64,000 nt of DNA from CAYRGG01 sp964423745 (GTDB lineage Bacteria > Pseudomonadota > Gammaproteobacteria > Competibacterales > Competibacteraceae). Under the pieces are notes generated by a model, which saw only the letters and a list, made by a program, of their open reading frames with translations, did not search any database and was not told where the DNA came from. Position 1 is the first letter of the stretch. Every line of letters starts with the position of its first letter. Below are positions 7,701 to 16,410 of the stretch, piece by piece. Location: assembly GCA_964423745.1 (NCBI GenBank), contig CAYRGG010000021.1, positions 1-64,000 of the forward strand, written 5' to 3'. The position numbers and the translations under genes were made by a program.

Positions 7701-9491
7701 TCAATCAGACGATTCACCAAAATAATGTAATGCGAGTAGAGTGATATCATCAGATTGTGGAGTATCTCCTGCAAACCTTCGTACTTGATCAATGATCATT
7801 TGTATCAGATCCCGTACATTGTGATCGTTGTTTTTTAGGAGTGATACTAACCGATCCATCGAGAACAATTGTTGGCGTGCGTTTATCGCTTCGGTGACAC
7901 CGTCTGTATAAAGTAACAAACGGGTACCTGGAGCCAGAATCACGCTTTGCTGCGAATATGATAAACCCTCCATCACCCCTAAAGCCACGCCATCGGTACT
8001 CTTTAAAGAATGTACCTTATCTGTTAACAATAGCGGTGGATTATGACCAGCATTAGTATAGACTAATTGCCCGGTGGTCGGGTCGAACACAGCGTAGAAG
8101 ACTGTCACGAACATTGCCGCGTCATTATCACGGCTTAAAGCATCGTTAGCGTGCGCTAAACAAAGCTTAGGCTCTGGCATGATCAGCGCCGTACTGCGCA
8201 GCATTGCATGTGAAGTTGCCATAAATAGTGCGGCTGCGATGCCTTTGTCGGAAACGTCAGCAATGATCAGCCCTATCCGACCATCCGGCAACTCAAAAAA
8301 ATCATAAAAGTCTCCGCCGACCTCGCGTGCGGTGTGCAGCTCAGCAAATAGATCGAATTTAGCCTGATTTGGAAACTTGTTTGGCAGGATCGCATGTTGA
8401 ATGTGCGCTGCAGTATACAGTTCCTGACGGAGGCGTAATAGCTGATTATGCGCCTGCTGGTGACTGCGAAAAGTTTCCACTGTGGCTAGCAGGCGGCCAA
8501 TTTCGTCATTGTCAATACGCTGAGTAGTGTATTCAGGCGCAGTGACATTGCTATTGCCTTGAGCTAGGGCATTCAACACGTCGATGACAGCATTTAATGG
8601 AGCAAAAGCACGGCGTATATGCTTATAGAGGAAGCTTAGGAACAAGCCCATAATTAACAGCGCGAATCCGTATGTTAGAACAGCGAGCAATCGCCGCTGA
8701 CGCTGTTCAGCGGTAACGTTTTCAACACTGATAAGCTTTATTGAAGGCTTACCATATAGGTCGTGCAGTGGTAGTTGCACTAATGCATAGGAGTGCTCGT
8801 CTACATCAATAATTACCAGTTGTTGTGAATCAAATGGCGTGTTTTTAATCTCCATGATCAGTGGCTTTGACCCTGGCATCGTAGTGTATTTAACTACGCC
8901 ATCGACAACGAAAAAAGCCTCAAAATTAGTGCTTTCAGCGAATATATCTAGCAAAGATTCCAAACTTTTCACATAGAGCGCCATGATAATCTTTGGCGAA
9001 CCATTCGCAGGTAAAGGAGATACGACCGCTAACACTGGGTTATTCTTTGTTGTTAAAGCTAGGCCCATGACCGGTTTCAACGTAGTGGCAGCAATATTTG
9101 CTAGCTCGTCCGATAGTAAGGGAGATTTCAGTGCACCTTCCGCAGTGGTAAACAACAGTTTACCGTCCATGGTGGCTAATTCTAAAATAATCGGAAATTT
9201 GCCCCTTTGTAGACGGCGCAATAAAGCATCAAAACCTGAGTCGTTTGGTAAAGGGGTGGTCGATGCTTGTAATCTAGAGGCATAGGGAAGCACAGCAGGA
9301 ATTAAGTCTGTTATTTTTTCTAGCTCAAAACTTTGCAGCTCCCGCCAAGCATCGTAGTGTTTTTCAGCAAGCATTTTTTCAAAACGGTCCATGACCGCTT
9401 GCTCGCGGATCCTTCCATCTAAGATTAACAATAGTGCAACGATGACATAACAACTGCAAGCAACCCATGTGATGCGAATGCGAAGGTTCAT
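7701..9491 (-). CDS. RsbU-type PP2C (SpoIIE) phosphatase with HAMP domain
   Basis: A 596-residue inner-membrane sensor phosphatase. A signal-anchor helix lies at about 7-25, then a periplasmic sensor region, a second membrane helix near 268-290, a HAMP linker and a C-terminal PP2C/SpoIIE domain. Metal-binding motifs are visible: G-G-D-F-Y-D-F-F, A-D-V-S-D-K-G, Y-T-N-A-G-H-N-P-P, L-Y-T-D-G-V-T-E and S-D-D-I-T-L. Enzymes of this kind dephosphorylate an STAS-domain antagonist. The window holds a matching HATPase/STAS pair at 22.6-23.4 kb, so this is probably their phosphatase, like BtrU of Bordetella. It is divergent from the translocator operon, with an IS remnant between them. It has its own promoter region, which I cannot define. 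Confidence 0.88.
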   Translation of the reverse strand: MNLRIRITWVACSCYVIVALLLILDGRIREQAVMDRFEKMLAEKHYDAWRELQSFELEKITDLIPAVLPYASRLQASTTPLPNDSGFDALLRRLQRGKFPIILELATMDGKLLFTTAEGALKSPLLSDELANIAATTLKPVMGLALTTKNNPVLAVVSPLPANGSPKIIMALYVKSLESLLDIFAESTNFEAFFVVDGVVKYTTMPGSKPLIMEIKNTPFDSQQLVIIDVDEHSYALVQLPLHDLYGKPSIKLISVENVTAEQRQRRLLAVLTYGFALLIMGLFLSFLYKHIRRAFAPLNAVIDVLNALAQGNSNVTAPEYTTQRIDNDEIGRLLATVETFRSHQQAHNQLLRLRQELYTAAHIQHAILPNKFPNQAKFDLFAELHTAREVGGDFYDFFELPDGRIGLIIADVSDKGIAAALFMATSHAMLRSTALIMPEPKLCLAHANDALSRDNDAAMFVTVFYAVFDPTTGQLVYTNAGHNPPLLLTDKVHSLKSTDGVALGVMEGLSYSQQSVILAPGTRLLLYTDGVTEAINARQQLFSMDRLVSLLKNNDHNVRDLIQMIIDQVRRFAGDTPQSDDITLLALHYFGESSD

Positions 9492-9872
9492 ATTGGTAAG
9501 TTATGTTGCGCACCAAGGGTCTGTAGTTCTATGAAACTTGCTTGCAGTACTATTTACCAAAACATTGGTCTTTATACGGCGTAGCTTCGCTTTACCTTCC
9601 AGTCGTCAATTATTGTTTGCAGTAGCAACGATGATTTGGCTCGTATTTCATTGCTAATTGTTTGAAATCCCTCTTTTAACTTAGCAGAAGGATAAATAAC
9701 TTCTGCAAGAAAAAACTTTCCTTATTTCTGTGTTACTTAAATAACACACTTGGCGCAACCAGACTGTCTTTCAAACAGGTGGTGAATTGTTGATTCAGTG
9801 AAACCTGCAGTAGCTAAATAGTTCGGACACACAAACTCAAGTAGTCTTGAGAGTTACCAAGAGAGTGTACCG
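9492..9872. other. Intergenic region upstream of the phosphatase gene
   Basis: About 380 bases between the phosphatase start and the IS3 remnant. It should hold the phosphatase promoter (minus strand). On the minus strand at about 9735-9575 there is a 50-codon open frame without any good start codon and without recognisable similarity. I see no RNA gene or clear repeat. Confidence 0.4.
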
Positions 9873-10594
9873 ATGAGAGCTTAAAAACGACAAGAAAACT
9901 ATACCGCATCATTTAAAGAGTTAGCAAATTGGTAGTGGAAAGCGATTAGCCTCTATCCAAGACAGCATAAAAGTTGGGTCTCAGTAAGCGTACGCTACAT
10001 ACTTGGATATGCAAATACCATCGTTCAAATCCACCTTGGATATACAAATACCATCGTTCAAAACTACAGAGGGTGAGTCGAATTGAGGATGAATACCTGT
10101 ATGACGAATTGAAACTTTGGTCAACGCCAATGATGATCGTTTTGTTGCACCGAATCGACCGGATCAAGCATTCCAAGTGGATTAGCTAAATACAGCCTAT
10201 GTCGGCAGTTTCAGAGCGCATCACGACATCCTTAGTCGATGACGCCTCAATGATCGTGGTCGGAAAACGCAAGCCATGGAAGGAGTTGTTGGTTCACAGT
10301 GATCATGGAAGTCAACATGTCTCTGAGTCGTACCAGCATACACTCAAGAACTATGGCTTCATTTGTAGCATGGGTCAAAAAAATAGAATTACTAAGATAG
10401 CACACCTTCTAAAAGTTTCTTTCATATGTTGAAAACAGAGTTGATTTATCCTAAATCATATCAACATCGAGAGGAGGCTAAGTCAGGGGATATTTGACTA
10501 TATTGAAGTGTTTTACAACCGTCAAAGATGCCACTCAACCATCGGCTACCAAACCCCAATGGGTCATTACAAAGCGAGTTGTAACGTTGCGTGA
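9873..10594 (+). mobile_element. Decayed IS3-family insertion sequence
   Basis: Pieces of both IS3 reading frames survive in changing frames. OrfA: an ATG at 9873, then Y-T-A-S-F-K-E-L-A-N-W and L-G-L-S-K-R-T-L-H-T-W (helix-turn-helix, to about 10010). OrfB: R-K-P-W-K-E-L-L-V-H-S-D-H-G-S-Q (10264-10311, the DDE catalytic D region), then F-D-Y-I-E-V-F-Y-N-R-Q-R-C-H-S-T-I-G-Y (10493 on) ending at TGA 10594. Many stops and deletions separate them, so it is immobile. Terminal inverted repeats were not found. It sits just upstream of the translocator operon and may have altered that promoter. Confidence 0.8.
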
Positions 10595-10672
10595 TCATCT
10601 ATTTGAAAAATTTTTTCATATCAACCATCTATTTACTGCTACCCAGCAACCGTGCAGAAGAGGAGTTTTACA

Positions 10673-11107
10673 GTGGATCAAATTAAAGATAGTGATATTA
10701 AAGATGCGATGAACGCATTAAATCAAGAAGCGAAAGAAGTGCATAGTGGATCTTTGCTCACTGCTGAACAAGTCGAACGTATTACAGCGATCTCCAAAGA
10801 AACTGATGCTGAAGCCAAAGCATCTGAGACCACGGCAATGATCGAAAAATTGCTGCAAGAAAACGAACAAAGCGAACAGAAATTACACTCTTTGCAAAGT
10901 CAACTTGGTATCAATTCGGAAGACACCGGACGTTTTCTAGGAGGAGAACGCTTCAGTTCCAGTTCGCAACGTGAATTGCAGAATACCCTCGCGGATTTTG
11001 AGCAGCAAACCCGACGCGAAGTCGAAGACGCTGCAAAGCAGTCTTTACCAGACTCATCTAGCAGCCGACCTTCAAAAGGGCCACGTCCAGGACACATCCG
11101 AATTTAA
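10673..11107 (+). CDS. Unrecognised small charged protein, first gene of the translocator operon
   Basis: A 144-residue, glutamate/lysine/glutamine-rich, probably coiled-coil protein (residues about 25-85) ending in a serine/proline-rich basic tail. I do not recognise it. The GTG at 10673 is chosen over an ATG at 10652 because GAGGAG lies 7 bases upstream. Its place directly before the tip-protein gene recalls LcrG/PcrG, which are small tip chaperones next to LcrV/PcrV, but I see no firm sequence match. A secreted early substrate or tip chaperone would both fit. The flanking IS remnant separates it from the rest of the chromosome. Confidence 0.6.
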   Translation: MDQIKDSDIKDAMNALNQEAKEVHSGSLLTAEQVERITAISKETDAEAKASETTAMIEKLLQENEQSEQKLHSLQSQLGINSEDTGRFLGGERFSSSSQRELQNTLADFEQQTRREVEDAAKQSLPDSSSSRPSKGPRPGHIRI

Positions 11108-11161
11108 CATTATAAATTTTTGAAATCTTTTTTATTTTTTTTAGTTGAGAGGTAAACAGTC

Positions 11162-11692
11162 ATGTCAGAAATTGGTGGTATTAATACCAGCGCTTCCCAG
11201 ACGTTTCTTTCCAATATGGATACTAGCGCCAGTGGCGACTTAGAAACAGTTATGCTGTCGTTGTCTTATGAACGTGCCAATACTTTGGACGGGGTTGTTC
11301 AAGCACAGGTTCAGGACATGAAAGACCGTAATGCGTCTATTCAGAAGATTCAAAAGGCCTTACAGGAAATTCGCTCAAGGAAACCTAGTGAAGATAAGAA
11401 AGGTAAAAAATTTGATCCTCCTTTGTCCACAGAAACTCTAAACACTCTAAAAGAGTATGGTTTGGAGGACAATTTAACAGATGATGATACTAAACTTAAC
11501 TCGGACGGGGCCTATGCATCGTTGACCGAGAATCTCAAAACCGAAATCGACAAACAATCAAGTAACTCTCAGCTAGATATGATCAAACTGCAAGGTTTAA
11601 TCAACAAACGTAATCAAACGGTTGAGCTGATGACCAATTTGCTACAGAAATTCAGCCAACTGCAAGAGAAAATTGTCGGTAATATCCGTTAA
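11162..11692 (+). CDS. T3SS needle-tip/filament protein, EspA/SseB/Bsp22-like (copy 1)
   Basis: A 176-residue helical secreted protein predicted to cap the needle and connect it to the translocon. The C-terminal 40 residues (L-Q-G-L-I-N-K-R-N-Q-T-V-E-L-M-T-N-L-L-Q, then K-F-S-Q-L) form the amphipathic helix typical of EspA/SseB-type filament proteins. The N-terminal half has the pattern S-G-D-L-E-T-V-M-L-S-L. A second copy (15031-15720) ends the same operon. The two are near identical at both ends and differ in the middle. It is followed by a SycD-class chaperone. Family assignment comes from the C-terminal helix pattern and the operon position. Confidence 0.7.
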   Translation: MSEIGGINTSASQTFLSNMDTSASGDLETVMLSLSYERANTLDGVVQAQVQDMKDRNASIQKIQKALQEIRSRKPSEDKKGKKFDPPLSTETLNTLKEYGLEDNLTDDDTKLNSDGAYASLTENLKTEIDKQSSNSQLDMIKLQGLINKRNQTVELMTNLLQKFSQLQEKIVGNIR

Positions 11693-11776
11693 ATTTGGTT
11701 TGCACTGGGGTGGTTGTTGATATTGCAACTGCCTCAGCCTATTGCGACAGCATAAAACCAAGGAGAGAGATACATT

Positions 11777-12271
11777 ATGGCGACTGCCAACGATAATTTT
11801 GAGCTAGACCTCAAGGGTTTAGAACAACTTACTGAGGCCGTGCTCACCGGCGGCTATACGTTAAAAGATTTCACCGAGATCAGCGACGAGGAAGCCGATG
11901 CCGCTTATGCAGTCGCTTACAATCTGTTCAATCAGGGCCAATACCATAAAGCTGAAAAATTGTTTGAGTTTCTCTGTCAATTGGATCACTACGAGGGACG
12001 TTTCTGGATTGGCCTAGGGGGTTGTCGGCAAATGCTCAAACATTACGAGTTAGCTGTAAAGGCTTATGCCATGGCTGGCATCCATGATATGGAAAATCCA
12101 GTGCCAGCGCTGCGCGCCGCTGAGTGCTATTTAGCATTGGGACAGCTTGAAGAAGCTGAAAGCGGTGCTAGCGCAGCTCTGCTTTGGGCGGGTGATAAAA
12201 CTGAACATCAGGCACTGAAGGCACGAGCCGAAGTGATCATGAACAGCATTGCGCACCGCAAGGGGAGCTAA
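11777..12271 (+). CDS. sycD: SycD/LcrH-class TPR chaperone (copy 1)
   Basis: A 164-residue tetratricopeptide chaperone for translocator proteins, kept in the cytoplasm. Three TPR repeats lie at about 50-150, with A-Y-N-L-F-N-Q-G-Q-Y-H-K-A-E-K-L-F and L-R-A-A-E-C-Y-L-A-L-G-Q as characteristic LcrH positions. It lies 2 bases upstream of the YopB-like translocator gene, the usual place for its client. A GGAGAG site precedes the ATG. A second, related chaperone follows the translocator, so each translocator may have its own. Confidence 0.9.
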   Translation: MATANDNFELDLKGLEQLTEAVLTGGYTLKDFTEISDEEADAAYAVAYNLFNQGQYHKAEKLFEFLCQLDHYEGRFWIGLGGCRQMLKHYELAVKAYAMAGIHDMENPVPALRAAECYLALGQLEEAESGASAALLWAGDKTEHQALKARAEVIMNSIAHRKGS

Positions 12272-12273
12272 AC

Positions 12274-13461
12274 ATGGCTATCGATAACATCAGCGGCACG
12301 GGTGATAAATCCCATCTGTATCAAGATACAGACACCAGTGGTATAGACAAAACTCGCCCCAAAACCAACGACTCTGTACTTTCTTTAGATGCGCCAATCA
12401 CCTCTGAAGGTTCCTTAGGGGGTGCAGGCAGCAGTGCTGACGGCATGGGGTTAGCAGCCCCCAAGCTCAGCGGTAGCGACCTGATGGTGATGCTAAATAC
12501 CATGCGTAGTAAGCTTCAGCAAACGCGGATGAAGACGTCAAGCGAGGATATCAAAAACATTCAGGATCAAAAAGCCAACGCTGCTAAAGAGCGGATAAAG
12601 CAACTTCAAGAAAACATCAAGAAGATGCATAAGTCAAAGAAATCCGGCACTTTTGGCAAGATTTTTGGCTGGATTGCGGCGGCGGCAATGGTTATTGCCG
12701 GTGCGGCACTGACGTTGGCGGGTGGAGCCGGAACCGCCTTGTTGGTAGGTGGTATCACCATGATGGCGGTGATGACACTGCAGCAAACTGGCGCGATGGA
12801 CAAAGCCATCGGTGGTATAGCCAAAGGACTACAAAATTTGGGGTTAAGTGAACATGCGGCCCAGATTGTGGCTACTGCTATTATGGCAGCCGTTGTGGTT
12901 GCTGCTTCGGCAGGTGCTGGAGCAGCCGCAGGCCCGGCGGTAGGTGTGATGGTGGGTGCACAGCTTGCGACAACGCTGATTTCACCCGATAACCTTGAGA
13001 AAATGGGTATTCCTGAGAAGGACGCACCGTGGGTTTCAATGGGCTTGTCTATTGGGTTTTCCTTAGCGGCGATTGGCGTTGGCATCGGTACGGCAGCGTC
13101 TTCCACCGCCCAGGCAGGCGGGAAACTCGGCGCACTGTTCGCTAAGTTGTCCGAGTCTACTCCTGAACAACTGGCGCGGGTATCACGGTTCGTTTCTATT
13201 GGCGCACAAACTATGAACGCTGCAGCCACGGTAGGAGCCGGTGCCGCAGGTGTGGGCCAATCGGTGCTACAAAAAGATGCGGCCAATGCTGAGGCTGATG
13301 CCAAGGAATTGCAGAAAGATATGCTCAAACTACAGCAGATGCTTCAAGACGAATCAGATCGGATCAAGGAAATCATGAAAGAGCTTCAGGAAAGCACCGA
13401 TGTGGTGATGGGGGTTCTCAACCAGGCGGATACCACTCATCGACGCATCACTACTGTATAA
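12274..13461 (+). CDS. sctE: Major T3SS translocator (YopB/BopB-like)
   Basis: A 395-residue pore-forming translocator inserted by the needle into the host membrane. Residues about 85-125 are coiled coil. Strongly hydrophobic segments at about 132-172 and 192-235, plus a third near 250-272, are rich in glycine and alanine, as in YopB/IpaB/BopB. The C-terminal region (about 335-395) is again coiled coil. It is flanked on both sides by SycD-class chaperones and followed by a YopD-like gene. The long minus-strand open frame opposite (13328-12606) is a shadow of its alanine-rich codons. Confidence 0.88.
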   Translation: MAIDNISGTGDKSHLYQDTDTSGIDKTRPKTNDSVLSLDAPITSEGSLGGAGSSADGMGLAAPKLSGSDLMVMLNTMRSKLQQTRMKTSSEDIKNIQDQKANAAKERIKQLQENIKKMHKSKKSGTFGKIFGWIAAAAMVIAGAALTLAGGAGTALLVGGITMMAVMTLQQTGAMDKAIGGIAKGLQNLGLSEHAAQIVATAIMAAVVVAASAGAGAAAGPAVGVMVGAQLATTLISPDNLEKMGIPEKDAPWVSMGLSIGFSLAAIGVGIGTAASSTAQAGGKLGALFAKLSESTPEQLARVSRFVSIGAQTMNAAATVGAGAAGVGQSVLQKDAANAEADAKELQKDMLKLQQMLQDESDRIKEIMKELQESTDVVMGVLNQADTTHRRITTV

Positions 13462-13484
13462 AATTGCAAAAGGAGAAACTCAGC

Positions 13485-13925
13485 ATGGCTAGTGTATCCA
13501 CCCCTAGTGAGCAAGTCCATGAAATCAATGACCAGCTTAAGCAATTTAACCGCTTTGAACCTGCCGATTTAGAGGTGATTTATAATCTTGCTTACACCCT
13601 TTACAACCAGGGTCACTACCTAGAGGCTGAAAAGGCTTTTGAATTGCTATGTTTGCTTGAGCCTAGCAGCGAGCGCTTTTTGATGGGTCTTGGTGCTGCC
13701 CGGCAACTTCAGAAAAATTACCAAGGTGCGGTACTCGCCTACAATCTGGCGGCAGCGACCGGTAAAGATGACCCTATGGTGGCGATACGGGCAGCAGAGT
13801 GCTATCTTGCCCTCGGCTGGATGCATGATGCACATATCGCACTCAATGACGCTGCTGCACACGGTTCATCGGCTAACTCTGCCATTGCGAGCCGAATAGA
13901 GGCTTTGCAAGACGCCCTTGGCTAG
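13485..13925 (+). CDS. SycD/LcrH-class TPR chaperone (copy 2)
   Basis: A 146-residue TPR chaperone, paralogous to the one at 11777: both contain Y-N-L-A-Y/F-x-L-Y/F-N-Q-G, then E-x-A-F-E-L-L-C-L-L and A-A-E-C-Y-L-A-L-G. The ATG at 13485 follows an AGGAG site and is preferred over an upstream start at 13464. It sits between the YopB-like and YopD-like genes and may serve the latter. Two chaperones in one translocator operon also occur in Bordetella and in SPI-2-type clusters (family knowledge). Confidence 0.88.
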   Translation: MASVSTPSEQVHEINDQLKQFNRFEPADLEVIYNLAYTLYNQGHYLEAEKAFELLCLLEPSSERFLMGLGAARQLQKNYQGAVLAYNLAAATGKDDPMVAIRAAECYLALGWMHDAHIALNDAAAHGSSANSAIASRIEALQDALG

Positions 13926-13953
13926 TTAAGTGACTAATTTTGGAGATTGAAAA

Positions 13954-15012
13954 ATGATAGACGCGATAGGCAGCCACACCCCAATAAATTTCGATATCGT
14001 TGCCGAAAGTGAAAAAACGGGTAAAACCGCAGCGACTCAAAACGATATTTACAGTGATTTCGCCGCTCGAAAAGGTGCCATGCTCATGACTGAGGGTAAG
14101 CCTACGTTACCCTCTCCACAAACGGTCAAACCCAATGATTTGAGTGGCGCTATTAATCGTCTAAATGATAGTGGTGCATTTGATATAACAGGTTTGATGA
14201 CATTATTGCACAAGACCAGTAATTCATTGAATCAGGCGTTGCGGGAAGCGCGTCAAACCGAACGTCAATTGGAGCAGCAGACAATGCATGAAGCTGCAGA
14301 AAAGATTCGTTCGGCGGCTAAGTTGGCGATGATTGGTGGGCTTATCTCAGGCAGCACCCAAATCGCCGGCGGTGCGATGAGTATGCTTGGCTCCTTCCAA
14401 TCCGGTAAAGCTGAGATGAATTCTGAAGCGCCGTCAAGCGAGACATCGGCGCTTTTGAAAGGAGAGGAAGGACCTAACGCAAACGAGCTTTTTACAAATA
14501 ACGAAGAAGCTATTGAAATGCAGGATATGTCTGGTCGCTCTTCTTCCCTTGAGACCATTGAAGAAAGCATTGTTCCCGATGAACAGTTGTTGGCTGATAA
14601 TCCATCCGAAGATCAACAAACCCAAGTAGATAAGTCGCAAAAGAATAAATCGCAAACCAAGGCTACAACGGATCAAGATGATACTACCGCAAAGCAGCAA
14701 TCCGACCAAGTAGAAGGAACACGGATGTATAATGCAATGAAGTTACAGCGAACCATGGCAAAATGGAATGCGTTGACAGAAATTGTAAAAGGGGGTGGGG
14801 CGATGGCCAAAGCGGGTTTGGACTCTGCTTCTGAAGGCCAGCAGGCGGATAAGGCTGAACTCGATGCTAAGGCGAAAAAACAAGGGTATGCAATCCAGGA
14901 TGATGATCAATTGGTGCAGCACATGCGTGATTCTATGAATCAAATTCGCTCAAAACTTTCTGATATCGAAAGCGCCAATAATCAAGTTATGAACCGTATT
15001 TTCTCAGTCTAA
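13954..15012 (+). CDS. sctB: Minor T3SS translocator (YopD/BopD-like)
   Basis: A 352-residue protein in the YopD position after the YopB-like gene. It has one hydrophobic segment at about 118-148 (L-A-M-I-G-G-L-I-S-G-S-T-Q-I-A-G-G-A), coiled coils on both sides, an acidic low-complexity insert (about 150-250) and a C-terminal amphipathic helix. This is the layout of minor translocators, which form the hetero-oligomeric host pore with SctE. The sequence itself is poorly conserved, so position and topology carry the call. A GGAG site lies upstream. Confidence 0.75.
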   Translation: MIDAIGSHTPINFDIVAESEKTGKTAATQNDIYSDFAARKGAMLMTEGKPTLPSPQTVKPNDLSGAINRLNDSGAFDITGLMTLLHKTSNSLNQALREARQTERQLEQQTMHEAAEKIRSAAKLAMIGGLISGSTQIAGGAMSMLGSFQSGKAEMNSEAPSSETSALLKGEEGPNANELFTNNEEAIEMQDMSGRSSSLETIEESIVPDEQLLADNPSEDQQTQVDKSQKNKSQTKATTDQDDTTAKQQSDQVEGTRMYNAMKLQRTMAKWNALTEIVKGGGAMAKAGLDSASEGQQADKAELDAKAKKQGYAIQDDDQLVQHMRDSMNQIRSKLSDIESANNQVMNRIFSV

Positions 15013-15030
15013 ACAAAGGAGCAAATAATT

Positions 15031-15720
15031 ATGTCAGACACCAATATTGGTTCATTGAACAGCGCTTCATCGGTGTATCTATCCAATCTAGACACACAAT
15101 CAAGCGGTGATTTGGAAACAGTAATGTTATCGCTTTCTTACCAGCGTGCCACTACGCTCGATAACGTGGTTAGTGGACAGGTTAAAGATATGAAAGACCG
15201 CAATGCTGAAATCCAGAAGATTCAATCCGCGCTGCAAGAGGTGCGTAATCTCAAGCCAGATAAAGATGAAAAGGGCCAAAATCTCAAAGGCCAACTCTCT
15301 AAACAAACCATAGACATTTTGGAAAAATACGGCTTGGCTGATAGCCTGAAAGAAACTGTCCACATTAAAGGTAGTTTAAAGTATCCCGATGGTGAGACGC
15401 TGCCGATAGATGGAAGCAATAATAGTACTTCACTTAATCAACCGATTCCTTCACCTGGCCAGCAGATTAAAGAGCCTGACGGTTCAATACTCACCGTAAA
15501 GTCTGTCAATGTCTCTATTAGTTTATCCAAAGACGGCTCCTATGCTGCGTTAACCGAGAATCTCAAGACTCAGATTGATAAGGAGTCAAGTAACTCTCAG
15601 CTAGATATGATTAAGCTTCAAGGTTTGATCAACAAACGTAATCAAACTGTGGAACTGATGACCAACCTACTGCAGAAATTCAGCCAACTGCAAGAGAAAA
15701 TTGTCGGCAATATTCGCTGA
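15031..15720 (+). CDS. T3SS needle-tip/filament protein, EspA/SseB/Bsp22-like (copy 2)
   Basis: A 229-residue paralogue of the protein at 11162. The first 75 residues (S-G-D-L-E-T-V-M-L-S-L-S-Y, then V-K-D-M-K-D-R-N-A) and the last 60 (I-D-K-E-S-S-N-S-Q-L-D-M-I-K-L-Q-G-L) are nearly the same in both. The middle carries about 50 extra residues, rich in proline, glycine and serine, including a short repeat-like D-G-E-T / D-G-S-I stretch. The insert could be a surface-exposed domain of the filament or tip. Last gene of the operon; convergent with sctL. Confidence 0.7.
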   Translation: MSDTNIGSLNSASSVYLSNLDTQSSGDLETVMLSLSYQRATTLDNVVSGQVKDMKDRNAEIQKIQSALQEVRNLKPDKDEKGQNLKGQLSKQTIDILEKYGLADSLKETVHIKGSLKYPDGETLPIDGSNNSTSLNQPIPSPGQQIKEPDGSILTVKSVNVSISLSKDGSYAALTENLKTQIDKESSNSQLDMIKLQGLINKRNQTVELMTNLLQKFSQLQEKIVGNIR

Positions 15721-15774
15721 TATTTTTTACTTAGAGGGATTAGGCATACGATAACGGTATGGCAAATTCAAATT

Positions 15775-16410
15775 CTAATTTGTTGTACCGTTTTTGCTGA
15801 AGCATTTAGCTAAGGACCGCTCCAGGGCTTGCAGCTGGACGTCGATGCTTGCATCGACGACACCAATTTCAGTTTCTAAAATACAACCGCCCCGGCTAAG
15901 GCGCCTATCACCGGTGACTTTAACGAAAGCGATGCTCTGATAATTGCCAAGCAAGGTATGAATTTTTCTGTTAATAGCTTCAACCTGTTCAGGCGCTACC
16001 CGCAAAGTAATTTCCTTCTGGTTACGTACTGCGTTCAAAGCATTGTCTACTACTCGTAAGGTTAACTCGGCATCGTCAAACTCTCCTAATACCTTGCGTA
16101 AAACTTGTATTACAATCTGCGCAACCTGCTTTTCGATACTGGCGAGATATTCCAACGTATTACTAACAGTATCAATCATTTGCTCTGCTATCTCCAGTTT
16201 GCCTTGTTCCAGACCCTGTTGATAACCACGCTGTTTTTCAGCTTCAAAAGCTTCTTGTGTTTGAGTACGCATCGTTTCAGCATCTTGTTGAGCTTGCTCA
16301 AGTAGGGCTTTAGCGTTGCCATAGGCAAGATAATCCTTAGCTTTTAATACTTTTCGGCTTGGATCTAGGTTAAGAGCTTTGTTGCTTAAGCATTTAACAA
16401 ATGAACCCAT
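15775..16410 (-). CDS. sctL: SctL, stator of the export ATPase (YscL/FliH)
   Basis: A 211-residue FliH/YscL protein that links the SctN ATPase to the SctQ/SctK sorting platform on the cytoplasmic side. Residues about 25-75 are a long charged helix with the G-Y-x-x-G-x-x-x-G-x-L pattern (G-Y-Q-Q-G-L-E-Q-G-K-L). The C-terminal half has the conserved D-x-R-L-S-R-G-G-C-I-L-E-T-E-x-G-x-V-D-A-S signature (D-R-R-L-S-R-G-G-C). Last gene of the yscB-L-type operon; it overlaps sctK by 25 bases. Confidence 0.93.
   Translation of the reverse strand: MGSFVKCLSNKALNLDPSRKVLKAKDYLAYGNAKALLEQAQQDAETMRTQTQEAFEAEKQRGYQQGLEQGKLEIAEQMIDTVSNTLEYLASIEKQVAQIVIQVLRKVLGEFDDAELTLRVVDNALNAVRNQKEITLRVAPEQVEAINRKIHTLLGNYQSIAFVKVTGDRRLSRGGCILETEIGVVDASIDVQLQALERSLAKCFSKNGTTN

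Noticed and set aside
9575..9735. Minus-strand open stretch of about 50 codons upstream of the phosphatase
   Set aside because: No usable start codon; could be a remnant but nothing identifies it.
12606..13328. Long minus-strand open frame (240 codons) opposite the YopB-like translocator
   Set aside because: Alanine/proline-rich low-complexity translation mirrors the hydrophobic codons of the real gene; no ribosome binding site and no operon partners.
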